A stretch of 64,000 bases of DNA from Halopseudomonas maritima (GTDB lineage: Bacteria; Pseudomonadota; Gammaproteobacteria; Pseudomonadales; Pseudomonadaceae). Below, one piece after another: positions 32,776 to 41,385 of the stretch (its first letter is position 1; each line of letters starts with the position of its first letter). The stretch is taken from the NCBI RefSeq assembly GCF_021545785.1, contig NZ_CP079801.1:62001-126000 (forward strand). The letters run 5' to 3'. Under the pieces are notes generated by a model, which saw only the letters and a program-made list of their open reading frames with translations, ran no database searches and was not told the DNA's origin. A program made the translations under genes and the position numbers.

Positions 32776-34068
32776 CTACCTGAGCCCCATACAGTTGGCG
32801 TACCAGGTCACGGTGGCCGGCCAATCGGAGAAAATGCCGATCACGCCCACATCACGTGCCAGCACGTCTACCACCTGGTACATGTCACCATCATTGTCAA
32901 TGGCGTCGCGCACGCTCTGGTAATACCACCCCCCACCATTTGCCAGCGGGCCGGAGCGCTCCAGCGACCAGGCGATCATATCCAGGCCGGCGCTGCGGGC
33001 ATTCTCGGCATACTCTGAGGGCACGATCTCACCGCGTCCATTCAATGTCAGCAGCTTCCAGATCGCCGGCGCAAGCACCTTCACGCCCTGCGCGCGCAAA
33101 GACTCCATGTAGGCCAGCGATGCGGTGTCTGCGGTAATCGGCGACTCATCAAGAAATACCGCCTGATCGGCGAAGTCCGGCATCTCATTGATCCAGAACA
33201 GCACATCCTCCAGCCGGAACGACTGCGGCCAGACCTTACGCGGGCTCACGCCGGCATCCAGATAATCCTGCAGCATCTGGCGCGCATAGTCCTGCTGGCT
33301 GTAGTCACCCTCATAGGGCATATCGACCACCGGGGTTTTCAGCTCCGGGGTCATCTGTACACCCAGCTCGCGGAACAACTCGATGCTTTCTCGGTGGGTC
33401 ATCAGGGTGCCGCGGCTGGCGTAAAGGTCGGTGCGCCAGTCAGCCGTGCCTTCCAGGTACTCGGCCGGCGTCATAGCGTCCGGGTTAAAGGCGTCCATCT
33501 TGCCTTCAAGCTGCTTGAATTCGGCCAGGGTGATGTCGCTGGTACGGCATTCAGCCTGTGCTTTAGTGCCGGTCGCAGGGTCTGCAGGCACAAAGGGCTG
33601 GGTGCACTTGGCGTTAAGCTCGGGTATTGCCACGATATTGGTAGTGGTGTGCAGGTCATTCTGGGCGTGACGGCATACCAGCTGGCGGTCCTGGGTGAAG
33701 GCAACATCACACTCCAGTATCCCGGCACCCATGCGCGCCGCCGCCACGTAGGATTCGCGAGTGTGCTCGGGAAACTGCAACGGAGCCCCCCGGTGACCGA
33801 TCGAGAAGCGTGATCGACGCGGCTGCTTCACCTCGCAGCGCTGCAGGCGACGTTTTAGCGGTCCGGCGTCCATATCGTCCACCAGCCACTGTGGGCGCGG
33901 ACCAAGCTGGACAGGTTCACGCAGCTGGCCGTAGCCGTGCCCGCCACCCTGGCCATGCCCCGGCCGTGCATGGTGTTCACGTTCATCGGCGCCAGCCAGC
34001 GCGCCAGTACTCAAGCTGGCCGCCAGCGCAGCGGCCAGCACAGCAAGCAACTGTAGGGGGTGTCGCAT
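32776..34068 (-). CDS. Periplasmic glycerophosphodiester phosphodiesterase
   Basis: 430 residues. Signal peptide (to about residue 26), a His/Gly-rich linker (EHHARPGHGQGGGHGYG), then a GDPD TIM barrel with GHRGAPLQFPEHT (H92, R93, E101), the metal-binding ECDV (E119, D121) and H134. It releases glycerol 3-phosphate from glycerophosphodiesters. The large size and insertions before TPELKTP put it with extracytoplasmic GlpQ-like enzymes of environmental bacteria. AAGGAG upstream of ATG 34068 decides the start. It is divergent from the DUF1329 gene. Confidence 0.9.
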   Translation of the reverse strand: MRHPLQLLAVLAAALAASLSTGALAGADEREHHARPGHGQGGGHGYGQLREPVQLGPRPQWLVDDMDAGPLKRRLQRCEVKQPRRSRFSIGHRGAPLQFPEHTRESYVAAARMGAGILECDVAFTQDRQLVCRHAQNDLHTTTNIVAIPELNAKCTQPFVPADPATGTKAQAECRTSDITLAEFKQLEGKMDAFNPDAMTPAEYLEGTADWRTDLYASRGTLMTHRESIELFRELGVQMTPELKTPVVDMPYEGDYSQQDYARQMLQDYLDAGVSPRKVWPQSFRLEDVLFWINEMPDFADQAVFLDESPITADTASLAYMESLRAQGVKVLAPAIWKLLTLNGRGEIVPSEYAENARSAGLDMIAWSLERSGPLANGGGWYYQSVRDAIDNDGDMYQVVDVLARDVGVIGIFSDWPATVTWYANCMGLR

Positions 34069-34346
34069 ACCAAACTCCTTTTTGAGGTTGAGGAAGGAAA
34101 ACCGCCTCACCACCTTCACCGTCCAGCCGTGACAACGCCGTGACCGGACCGTGAATAGCGTTTTGTATGTGACAGCTGTCGCACTATTGAGCATTCGCGG
34201 TAACTTTTTGTATGAGGATCGCAGCTGTTGTCCGAATGGGGATACAATCCGCGCCGCCCAGGTGTTTCGGGCCTATTCTCATTTACCCACCCGCTGCATT
34301 CGGCCTGACGTTATGCTGCTGTCCGCCGATTGCAAGGAGTCAGCTC

Positions 34347-35684
34347 ATGTACAGGATGTTTGCCATCGCCGCCCTCGCCTGCGCGGCGGTTCAGGCCCAT
34401 GCCAAGGTCGACGCAAGTCAGGCCCAGCGCCTGGGGCGCGACCTCACACCGCTCGGTGCAGAACAGGCGGCCAATGCCGACGGTTCGATCCCTGCCTGGA
34501 CCGGCGGCGCCACACCTCCGGCCAATTACCAGCGCGGCATGCATCACCCCGACCCCTACGCCGCAGACAGTGAACTCTATCGCGTCGATAGCAGCAACCT
34601 GGACACCTACCGTGAGGTACTTCCGGAGGGTCTGGCCAACCTGCTGAGCCGCCACCCCGACTATTACCTGAGGGTGTTCCCCACCCAACGCAGTGCCGCA
34701 GTGCCCGAGCGCATTTACCGCGCAACCCGCGACAACGCGACCCGCGCCGAGCTGATTGCCAACGGCAACGGCATCCGCGGCGCCGCTGCCGGCATTCCCT
34801 TCCCGATTCCGCAGGAAGGCATGGAAGTTATCTGGAACCACATCCTGCATTACAAGGGCGACCAGAATCACTTTGTCAACAATCAGGCAGTGGTCATCAA
34901 CGGCAACAGCAACCTGATCAAGCGTGACCGCGCCATCTACTACGTCTATAACCGCGAGGGCATGACTACCGCAGCGCTGAACAACACCCTGCTGTACTAC
35001 AAGTATGTGGTCACCGCACCGGCCAAACTGGCCGGCACCGCGCTGGTTGTGCAAGACCCGCTAGACCAGGTGCTGACCACTCGCCGCGCCTGGCGCTACA
35101 GCCCCGACAGCCGCCGCGTACGCCGTCTGCCGTTGCTGGCCTACGACTCGGTACAACCAGACACCAGCGACCTGGCTACCGCCGATGTGGTCGACTCGTT
35201 CAACGGCGCACCAGACCGTTACGAGTGGAATCTGGTCGGCAAGCAGGAAATGCTGGTGCCCTACAACAGCTACGCGGTTCATCAACAGGGTATCGCCTAC
35301 GACCGCATCGTACTGCCACGGACGCTCAACCCCGAGCTGCTGCGCTATGAACGTCACCGCGTCTGGGTAGTCGATGCTACGCTGCGCACCGGCTACAACC
35401 ACCCCTACGCTGCACGCCGCTTCTACGTCGATGAAGATAGCTGGCAGATTCTGGCGGTAGACCTGCGAGACAAGAACGGCGAGCTGATCGGCTTGCAGGA
35501 AAGCCATCCGATCAGCTACTACGAAGTGCCAATGTTCAGCAGCACACTGGAAACGCTCTATCACCTGCAGGACAACAACTACTTCGTCGACGGGCTGGAC
35601 AACAACGAGCCGATGTACAACTTCGACGCCAACCTGACCCCGCGCGACTTCTCGCCTCAAGCACTACGCCGCGCCGGCAACTGA
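34347..35684 (+). CDS. DUF1329 family envelope protein
   Basis: 445 residues. A signal peptide ends near AHA-KVDA; the typical family opening RLGRDLTPLGAEQAANADGSIPAW follows. DUF1329 proteins are periplasmic or outer-membrane associated and share a LolA/LolB-like fold; they often occur near RND exporters and fatty-acid genes, but no RND gene is seen here. AAGGAG precedes ATG 34347. The exact function is unknown. The 278-base gap to the divergent phosphodiesterase contains a GACAGCTGTC palindrome near 34169 of unknown meaning. Confidence 0.88.
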   Translation: MYRMFAIAALACAAVQAHAKVDASQAQRLGRDLTPLGAEQAANADGSIPAWTGGATPPANYQRGMHHPDPYAADSELYRVDSSNLDTYREVLPEGLANLLSRHPDYYLRVFPTQRSAAVPERIYRATRDNATRAELIANGNGIRGAAAGIPFPIPQEGMEVIWNHILHYKGDQNHFVNNQAVVINGNSNLIKRDRAIYYVYNREGMTTAALNNTLLYYKYVVTAPAKLAGTALVVQDPLDQVLTTRRAWRYSPDSRRVRRLPLLAYDSVQPDTSDLATADVVDSFNGAPDRYEWNLVGKQEMLVPYNSYAVHQQGIAYDRIVLPRTLNPELLRYERHRVWVVDATLRTGYNHPYAARRFYVDEDSWQILAVDLRDKNGELIGLQESHPISYYEVPMFSSTLETLYHLQDNNYFVDGLDNNEPMYNFDANLTPRDFSPQALRRAGN

Positions 35685-35712
35685 GCAACAGCGCTGACGG
35701 CCTGTTGGGCGC

Positions 35713-37011
35713 TCAGCGCACGCTCAACAGGCCAGAGGTCGTGCGGCAGACGTTCTCCGCACCCTGATGGATTTCCTGCATGATGGAACTGACCTGACGG
35801 GTACGCTGGCTACCCTCTTCAGCGGTAAGGCTGACCGACTCAATGGTGTCGGTCACCTTGCGGGTCAGGTCGCGGTTACGCTGCACTACGTCGGCAATTT
35901 CCGAGGTTGATTTGCTGGTGCGCGCCGCCAGCTGTCGCACCTCATCCGCCACGACCGCAAAGCCACGGCCTTGATCGCCGGCACGGGCCGCCTCAATCGC
36001 CGCGTTCAGCGCCAGCAGGTTGGTCTGATCGGCAATGGCGGAGATGGTCGCGACAATTTCCTCAATATTCTTCGACTGGGCGTTCAACTGGGCAATCAGC
36101 GCCGTCGCATCCGCCACCTGTGCGGCGATGCGCGCAGAGGTGTCCACCGCTGCCTGCAAAGACGCCATGCCTTGCTCGGCAATGGCAGCCGTCTCCTCCG
36201 AGGTGCTACTGGCAACCTCAGCTGCCTGGCGTACCGCCTGCCCCTGCTCGATGCGCACGGTGATATCACTGGCAAACTTCACCACCTTGATAACCTTGCC
36301 CTGCTCATCAAAGATCGGGTTGTAGGTAGCTTCCAGCCAAATGGTCTGCCCGTGGCTGTTCAAGCGGTCAAACTGCCCTGATTTGAACTCCCCGCGGCCC
36401 AGCTCGGCCCAGAAGTTGGGATGCTGCTGACTGAAACTGTCGGTACAGAACATGCGGTGGTGCTTGCCCTTGATCTGCTGCAGCGAATAGCCAACCGCCG
36501 CCAGAAAATTGCTATTGGCCGCGATGATGTCGCCCTGCGGGCTGAACTCGATGACCGCCTGGGACTTGTCCAATGCGGTCATCAGGGCCTGCTGATCACG
36601 GCGGGCGCGACGTTCGGCTGTCACATCACTGGCCAGCATTACCACCTTTTCCACCGCGCCATTGGCATCGGGTACAGGCACGTAGGTTGCCTCCAGCCAG
36701 AGCGGCTGACCATCCGAGCGCAACCGGCAATAGGTACCCGAGCAGGCGCGGCCTTGCGCCAGCAGAGTCCAAAAGTCCGGTTGCTCGGCGCTATCCTCCT
36801 GCCCACAGAGCTGGCTGTGCGGCTGGCTAAGCAATTTTTCGCGCGGGTAACCAAGCAGGCTGAGCATCGGTGCGTTAGCGTCGATGATCTGGCCACTAGG
36901 CGTGCACTCAAGGCAGGCCATATGGGTTTTCAATGCAGTAATTTGAGCTTTCTGCTCTGCCAGGTCACGTCCTTGTGATTGGTATAGTTTTTTTAGTTTT
37001 GTTTTGAACAT
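35713..37011 (-). CDS. Soluble PAS-PAS methyl-accepting chemotaxis protein
   Basis: 432 residues with no membrane segment. Two PAS domains (about residues 25-135 and 150-255), each containing the same SGQ/SGT...LWLEATY.P..D pattern as in energy taxis receptors, are followed by a short MCP signalling hairpin with the conserved tip IADQTNLLALNAAIEAARAGDQGRGFAVVADEVR-type residues (positions about 330-362). It should feed a CheA-CheW complex from the cytoplasm, sensing redox or a bound cofactor. The helical bundle is short and there is no C-terminal CheR pentapeptide. Confidence 0.9.
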   Translation of the reverse strand: MFKTKLKKLYQSQGRDLAEQKAQITALKTHMACLECTPSGQIIDANAPMLSLLGYPREKLLSQPHSQLCGQEDSAEQPDFWTLLAQGRACSGTYCRLRSDGQPLWLEATYVPVPDANGAVEKVVMLASDVTAERRARRDQQALMTALDKSQAVIEFSPQGDIIAANSNFLAAVGYSLQQIKGKHHRMFCTDSFSQQHPNFWAELGRGEFKSGQFDRLNSHGQTIWLEATYNPIFDEQGKVIKVVKFASDITVRIEQGQAVRQAAEVASSTSEETAAIAEQGMASLQAAVDTSARIAAQVADATALIAQLNAQSKNIEEIVATISAIADQTNLLALNAAIEAARAGDQGRGFAVVADEVRQLAARTSKSTSEIADVVQRNRDLTRKVTDTIESVSLTAEEGSQRTRQVSSIMQEIHQGAENVCRTTSGLLSVR

Positions 37012-37249
37012 GGCGCACTCTGCAGTGGGAGGGAAGGCACATCGCCATGCTACTGTCGCCAGCCGAAGCTGAGTAGCTGAAAATTTAACTAATTGTATCC
37101 TTTTCAGTGGCGCGCAATCTTTTTATAACTCTACGCGATCAGTGAGACCATTAAGTTACATAAAAACACATAAGCGAATACACCCCAAGCGCGCACTCGG
37201 GGCTATTCATAGACAGAGGGAGGCAGCACTGCGGCTGCGCGATGACCGC

Positions 37250-37819
37250 TCAGGCGGACGGCAGGTGAGACTTGAGAATCTCGTACAGCGCGGGGCGGTT
37301 GGCCTTGATTTCCTCGGCGCTCAGGCCTTCCAGCGAATGCGGATACTTGAGCCAGGCATCGGTGCTGTGCAAAAAGTACTGCGGCTCCCAGTCCAGCTCG
37401 TTGCGGCTGGGCTTGTAGTAAGGCACCGCCACGCGAATATCATGCGGAGTATTGAGGCGGGCTTTGTTTTTCAACTCCTGAATGATCGCCTCAACCGAGC
37501 GGCCGGTATCAAACACATCATCGACGATCAGCAGCGAGTCCTCGTGGGTCATGTGCTTGACCAGGTAGTTGAGGCCATGCACCCGTACCTCTTTCTCCTG
37601 CTGGTCGATGCCATGGTAAGACGAGGTACGAATCGCAATGTTGTCCGTCTGCACGCCGTGGTAATCAAGAAATTCCTGCACGGCGATGCCCATGGGGACG
37701 CCGCCACGCCAGACCGCTATCATAAAGGTCGGGCGAAAGCCGGAATTGAGGATCTGCGCTGCCAGTTTGAAGGCATCTTCCAGCAGACTTTGTGCACTCA
37801 GGTATTGTTTCTCAGCCAT
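37250..37819 (-). CDS. Purine-type phosphoribosyltransferase (hypoxanthine PRT-like)
   Basis: 189 residues. The PRPP-binding signature LLIVDDVFDTGRSV (about residues 103-116) is complete. An N-terminal MAVWRGG-type loop (FMIAVWRGGVPMG) forms the other part of the pocket. The family makes nucleotides from PRPP and free bases; the relatives I know are hypoxanthine/guanine or xanthine enzymes. The start at ATG 37819 begins just before the domain; a GGGAG lies about 14 bases upstream, a long spacing. Divergent from its paralogue at 37895. Confidence 0.85.
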   Translation of the reverse strand: MAEKQYLSAQSLLEDAFKLAAQILNSGFRPTFMIAVWRGGVPMGIAVQEFLDYHGVQTDNIAIRTSSYHGIDQQEKEVRVHGLNYLVKHMTHEDSLLIVDDVFDTGRSVEAIIQELKNKARLNTPHDIRVAVPYYKPSRNELDWEPQYFLHSTDAWLKYPHSLEGLSAEEIKANRPALYEILKSHLPSA

Positions 37820-37894
37820 AAGACCGTAAGCTTCTCCCGGGAAGCGCCACCAAAGCGCGCAATGATCACACCAGACGGAGCAGCCTGGCAAGCC

Positions 37895-38509
37895 ATGACC
37901 CAAACCGACGCCCCGCAGCACAGCCCTCGCAATCGCCGTTTTCTCGATGAAAATCAATTGATCGAAGACGCCTTTCGCCTTGGCGTGCAGGTTTTTGAAA
38001 GCGGCTTCCGCCCCAATTTTATCGTGGGTCTGTGGCGTGGCGGCAGCACAGTGGGCATCTACGTGCAGGAGTGCCTGCAGACCCTAGGCGTGAAGACTGA
38101 CCATATCGCCCTGCGCACCTCCTATCGCGGTATGGAACATTACGACGCCATGGTTGCCGCGCCGGAAGCAGAAATTCGCGTGCACGGCACACACTACCTG
38201 CTGGACAACCTTAACCAGGATGATCGCCTGCTGATTGTTGATGACGCCTTTGGCACGGGCCACAGCGTGCAGGCCGTGCTGGGCAAGCTGAAGGCGCAAC
38301 TCAAACGCAACATGCCGACTGATACCCGCATCGCCACGCTCTATAAGCGTGCTGGCGCCGCCAAAACCAGCCTGCAGCCGGACTTTTGCCTGCACACAAC
38401 GGAAGACTGGCTGGTGTTTCCCTACGAGTTGAACGGTCTCAGCCGCAGCGAAATTGATACCCACAAGCCCTACCTGAGCGCAATTCTCGACTCGGTGAAG
38501 GCTCAGTAA
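37895..38509 (+). CDS. Phosphoribosyltransferase paralogue, divergent twin
   Basis: 204 residues, clearly homologous to the product of 37250-37819: FRPNFIVGLWRGGSTVGIYV against FRPTFMIAVWRGGVPMGIAV, and TDHIALRTS against TDNIAIRTS. Its PRPP motif reads LLIVDDAFGTGHSV, with Gly in place of the second acidic position (VFDTGR), which may weaken PRPP binding or change specificity. Starts at 37862 and 37895 are both possible; neither has a good ribosome site and I take the second. The two genes share a short divergent promoter region (43-76 bases). Confidence 0.82.
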   Translation: MTQTDAPQHSPRNRRFLDENQLIEDAFRLGVQVFESGFRPNFIVGLWRGGSTVGIYVQECLQTLGVKTDHIALRTSYRGMEHYDAMVAAPEAEIRVHGTHYLLDNLNQDDRLLIVDDAFGTGHSVQAVLGKLKAQLKRNMPTDTRIATLYKRAGAAKTSLQPDFCLHTTEDWLVFPYELNGLSRSEIDTHKPYLSAILDSVKAQ

Positions 38510-38607
38510 CAGCGCCGTTGATCACCCATTCGGGTGGCATGGGTCGACGCCGGCACTGCGCAGCGCTACCCTGACTGAGCACCCTGTCATCTGAATGAAA
38601 AATAACA

Positions 38608-39399
38608 ATGATAAGTCGACGGTCAATGCATGGGCGCCGGCACCTGCTGGTGCTCTGCGCAGCGCTTACCCTGCTGACGCCCATCGGTGTTCGGGCTGAC
38701 CAGGTCTTGCCTGAGCTGCGCGCCGGTTATATCACCTTCCCGCCGATTGCCTACACCGACGAACACGGCAATGCCCAAGGCACCATCATCGACCTGACCA
38801 ACGAGCTGGCCGCCCTGAACGGCTATCGCATCAAGTGGATCAACTACCCAATCAACCGCATTTACCACACACTCAATAACGGCGACATCGACTTTTGGCC
38901 CGGCTCCCCCAATGTGCCTGCGCTACAGAACTTCACCGTTGAGAGCCAGCCCCTGGGTATCAAGGTCAAGCTCTGCGCGTTCGCTCTGGAAAGCACGCCG
39001 GCGGTAAGCAGCCTCGAGGATCTAGCCGACCAGCAGCTGGTTCTGATCCGTGGCTACACCTACCGCGAGCAGTTGAACAGCCTGTTCAGCAATAACCAGC
39101 ACGCGCCCATCGTCGCGCCCAACAACCAGGCAGCCATGGAGTTGTTGCTGCGCGGCCGCGCCCAGTATGTGATCAGCTATGGCCACCCTGTGCAGGAAGC
39201 CCTGCAGGACTACCCCCTACACGGTACACGCTGCAATCAGCTGGACGAGTGGCCGCTGGTGTACGTGATATCCGGTAAGCACCCGCAGGCCCAGCAACTT
39301 GCCGACCAGTTTGACGCCGCATTCCAGAGCTACATGCAGCCCGGCCCCCCAGCCCAGCCGCTGCGCGACAGCCAACAACGCTACGCCACCTCGCCCTAA
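38608..39399 (+). CDS. Periplasmic substrate-binding protein, family 3 (orphan)
   Basis: 263 residues. Signal peptide (to about VRA-DQVL), then an SBP_bac_3-like fold with LRAGYITFPPIAYTDEHG and QGTIIDLTNELAALNGY. No ABC transporter genes lie near. The start is uncertain (38608 or 38626), neither with a good ribosome site. Its end overlaps by 4 bases, tail to tail, the convergent GST-like gene. It could be a stand-alone sensor of amino-acid-like ligands. Confidence 0.78.
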   Translation: MISRRSMHGRRHLLVLCAALTLLTPIGVRADQVLPELRAGYITFPPIAYTDEHGNAQGTIIDLTNELAALNGYRIKWINYPINRIYHTLNNGDIDFWPGSPNVPALQNFTVESQPLGIKVKLCAFALESTPAVSSLEDLADQQLVLIRGYTYREQLNSLFSNNQHAPIVAPNNQAAMELLLRGRAQYVISYGHPVQEALQDYPLHGTRCNQLDEWPLVYVISGKHPQAQQLADQFDAAFQSYMQPGPPAQPLRDSQQRYATSP

Positions 39400-40523
39400 G
39401 CCCTGAGCCAACACTCCAGGTTGTTGCGCCGGCCCACCTGATAGCTGCGCCCCCTTGGCAGCGCCGCACTCAGCCCCAGCTGGTCCAGCGTGGCGAGCAA
39501 CGTCTGCTGTTGGTCTGCAGGCTGGGCATCCAGCACGGCGGTGCCCCGCTGCAGCACGTACAGCAAGTATGGCTCCACCCCAACCTCAATAGCGGCACCG
39601 CGAAACTGGGTCTGCACCAACCCAATCTGCCGCACCTGCGGGCGCGTGGTTACCGGACTGCCGTCCGCCGGCTGCTGCTCACTGACCCAGGCGTCCATAA
39701 ACGCGAGCTTGTCGGTTAGCTCGGGAAAAATCTCGCCTGAGATGTGCCTTAGTAGCGCCTGCAGGGTTGCCGGCAACGGACCGTCATCCAGAAAAGCCGG
39801 TACTTGCTCGGGATACTCGACGCAGTCCAGCCCTGGCGCCGTCATACGCTCAACCCAGCGGTGTACCCGAGGCGCTCGTTGCTGCATCAGTGCCAGCGGC
39901 ACCGGGTCACGGCCGAGGTGCGCAAACAGCGGCGCAATCAACCCATAGTCAGCAATCGAGGGGCGCGAGCCCAACAGGTACGGCATCTGGGCGAAATGCG
40001 CATCCAATAACGCCAGCAGCTCGTGATAGGAGGTTTCAATCTGCTCAATACTGCCGGGGTTGACGCCCAGGCGCGGCAGGTAGGAATTCATGCGGCCCAT
40101 GATCTGCTCAGCCATTTCGGCGCCGGAGCCCAAGGTAAACGCGCAACGCAGAAAGTCTTCCTGCTCTTCGCGATAGCTCCAGCGGTAATGCATGGCATGC
40201 TTGAGCATCGCCTGGCAGCCGTAGTACTCGATGATGATGGCCAGGATGTGCAACAACGGCGATTGCGGATAGACCGGCCAAGGCACTCCTTGAGCTTCCA
40301 GATAGTCGATGATGTCGATGCTGTCCTGAATAACCCGCCCCTCAGGCGTTTCCAGCACAGGAATGATGCCGCGACCAATCTGCGGCAGGATGCGAGCAGC
40401 AAAGTCCGGATGCCAGGTGGGCAGCTCGACGTAGTCGATGCCCTGGTTGCGCATATAACAGCGAACCTTACCGGTGTACAAGGAGTGAGAGGCGCCATAC
40501 AGGCGGTAGGGTGCAGCGGTCAT
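39396..40523 (-). CDS. Glutathione S-transferase-like protein with long C-terminal extension
   Basis: 375 residues, well above the usual 200-230. The thioredoxin-like N-terminal domain (about residues 5-85) shows YGASHSLYTGKVRCYMRNQGIDY and the cis-Pro/Ser segment IIPVLETPEGRVIQDSIDI typical of GSTs; the all-helical domain (about 95-230) contains LLGSRPSIADYGL. The last 140 residues are not assignable. AAGGG precedes the start. Probable role in detoxification or an unassigned glutathione reaction. Confidence 0.82.
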   Translation of the reverse strand: MTAAPYRLYGASHSLYTGKVRCYMRNQGIDYVELPTWHPDFAARILPQIGRGIIPVLETPEGRVIQDSIDIIDYLEAQGVPWPVYPQSPLLHILAIIIEYYGCQAMLKHAMHYRWSYREEQEDFLRCAFTLGSGAEMAEQIMGRMNSYLPRLGVNPGSIEQIETSYHELLALLDAHFAQMPYLLGSRPSIADYGLIAPLFAHLGRDPVPLALMQQRAPRVHRWVERMTAPGLDCVEYPEQVPAFLDDGPLPATLQALLRHISGEIFPELTDKLAFMDAWVSEQQPADGSPVTTRPQVRQIGLVQTQFRGAAIEVGVEPYLLYVLQRGTAVLDAQPADQQQTLLATLDQLGLSAALPRGRSYQVGRRNNLECWLRA

Positions 40524-40620
40524 CGGGTGCCCTTGCGGTTGTTGTTGTCAGGGAGTCCGATACTGCCACCTGCGCCGCCCGCGAGACAAGGGCGACCCTT
40601 GTCTCGATACAGCTGAAACA

Positions 40621-40655
40621 AAACGGCCCCGGCGCCATAAGCGCTGGGGCCGTTT
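40621..40655 (-). terminator. Terminator of hcp
   Basis: AAACGGCCCC-G-GCGC and GCGC-T-GGGGCCGTTT form a stem of 14 pairs with one G-T mismatch and loop CATAA. On the minus strand the arm is followed by TTTTGTTT. It lies 16 bases beyond the hcp stop. Confidence 0.8.
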
Positions 40656-40671
40656 ATCACTGCCAGACAGA

Positions 40672-41190
40672 TCAGGCAGCGATGGGGCTGCGCCAGTCAT
40701 CCGAGCCGGAGGTACCGGACACTTCGTGGGTCCAGACGATCTTGCGGTAGGTGAAATACACGTCTTCCAGATGGGTGAAATGCGCCTTGCCCGGGTCCTG
40801 GCAGTTGGGCATGTGGGACTGCACATCCACAATAATGGCGTCCTGCAGTTCGATGGTGAAATAGTGCTCCTGGGTGCCCGTGGCCGAGGTGCGATACCAC
40901 TCCAGGCGGCAGCGAGACAGACGCTCGCCCGAGGTCAGGGCATTGAAAATCAGCGGCGAGGATTTATCGAACACCTTGGTGATCATCAGCGGCTTGTGCA
41001 CGCGCTGGCCGGTCGGTTGGCCAGATTGCGGGTCGCGGGGGATGATCACCTGATGATCAAAGCCTTGAACCAGAACCTGATCCTCGTGGCCTTCCTGAAA
41101 GATATTGCCGACCGAATCTTCGGTGAATGTACCGGCGGTAATCAGGCCCTGCTTGGTGCCTTCGATGGTCAGGTATGCGGGAGTTGGCAT
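40672..41190 (-). CDS. hcp: Hcp-family type VI secretion tube protein (orphan)
   Basis: 172 residues, full length. MPTPAYLTIEGTKQGLITAG, later EDQVLVQGFDHQVIIPRD and KVFDKSSPLIFNAL are typical of Hcp, the hexameric ring protein of the type VI inner tube, also secreted. AAGGAG precedes ATG 41190. It stands alone, with its own terminator and no VgrG, baseplate or effector gene next to it, so the apparatus must be encoded elsewhere if it is present. Confidence 0.93.
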   Translation of the reverse strand: MPTPAYLTIEGTKQGLITAGTFTEDSVGNIFQEGHEDQVLVQGFDHQVIIPRDPQSGQPTGQRVHKPLMITKVFDKSSPLIFNALTSGERLSRCRLEWYRTSATGTQEHYFTIELQDAIIVDVQSHMPNCQDPGKAHFTHLEDVYFTYRKIVWTHEVSGTSGSDDWRSPIAA

Positions 41191-41385
41191 GGGTGCTCCT
41201 TGCTAATGAGGTTGCCGGATCATTCCGGTCCCCATCTATAACAAGGCGCATGCCAACCAATACAGAACACTTAAAAATCATATAGATACGAATAAAACAT
41301 AACGCACAACACGACATATTAGACCGCTTACCAACCCGATTTAGCGCAGCTTTCAGCCGCCACTTGCGCAACTTATTGCCATATC

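Noticed and set aside
32609..32923. Plus-strand frame of about 104 codons after yebG
   Set aside because: Low-complexity composition, no ribosome site, partly antisense to the glycerophosphodiesterase gene.
34161..34216. Repeated TTTTGTATG and the GACAGCTGTC palindrome before the DUF1329 gene
   Set aside because: Short enough to be chance; no promoter or regulator could be tied to them.
37142..37894. Upstream in-frame extension of the second phosphoribosyltransferase
   Set aside because: It is antisense to the first phosphoribosyltransferase and lacks homology; the domain begins after 37895.
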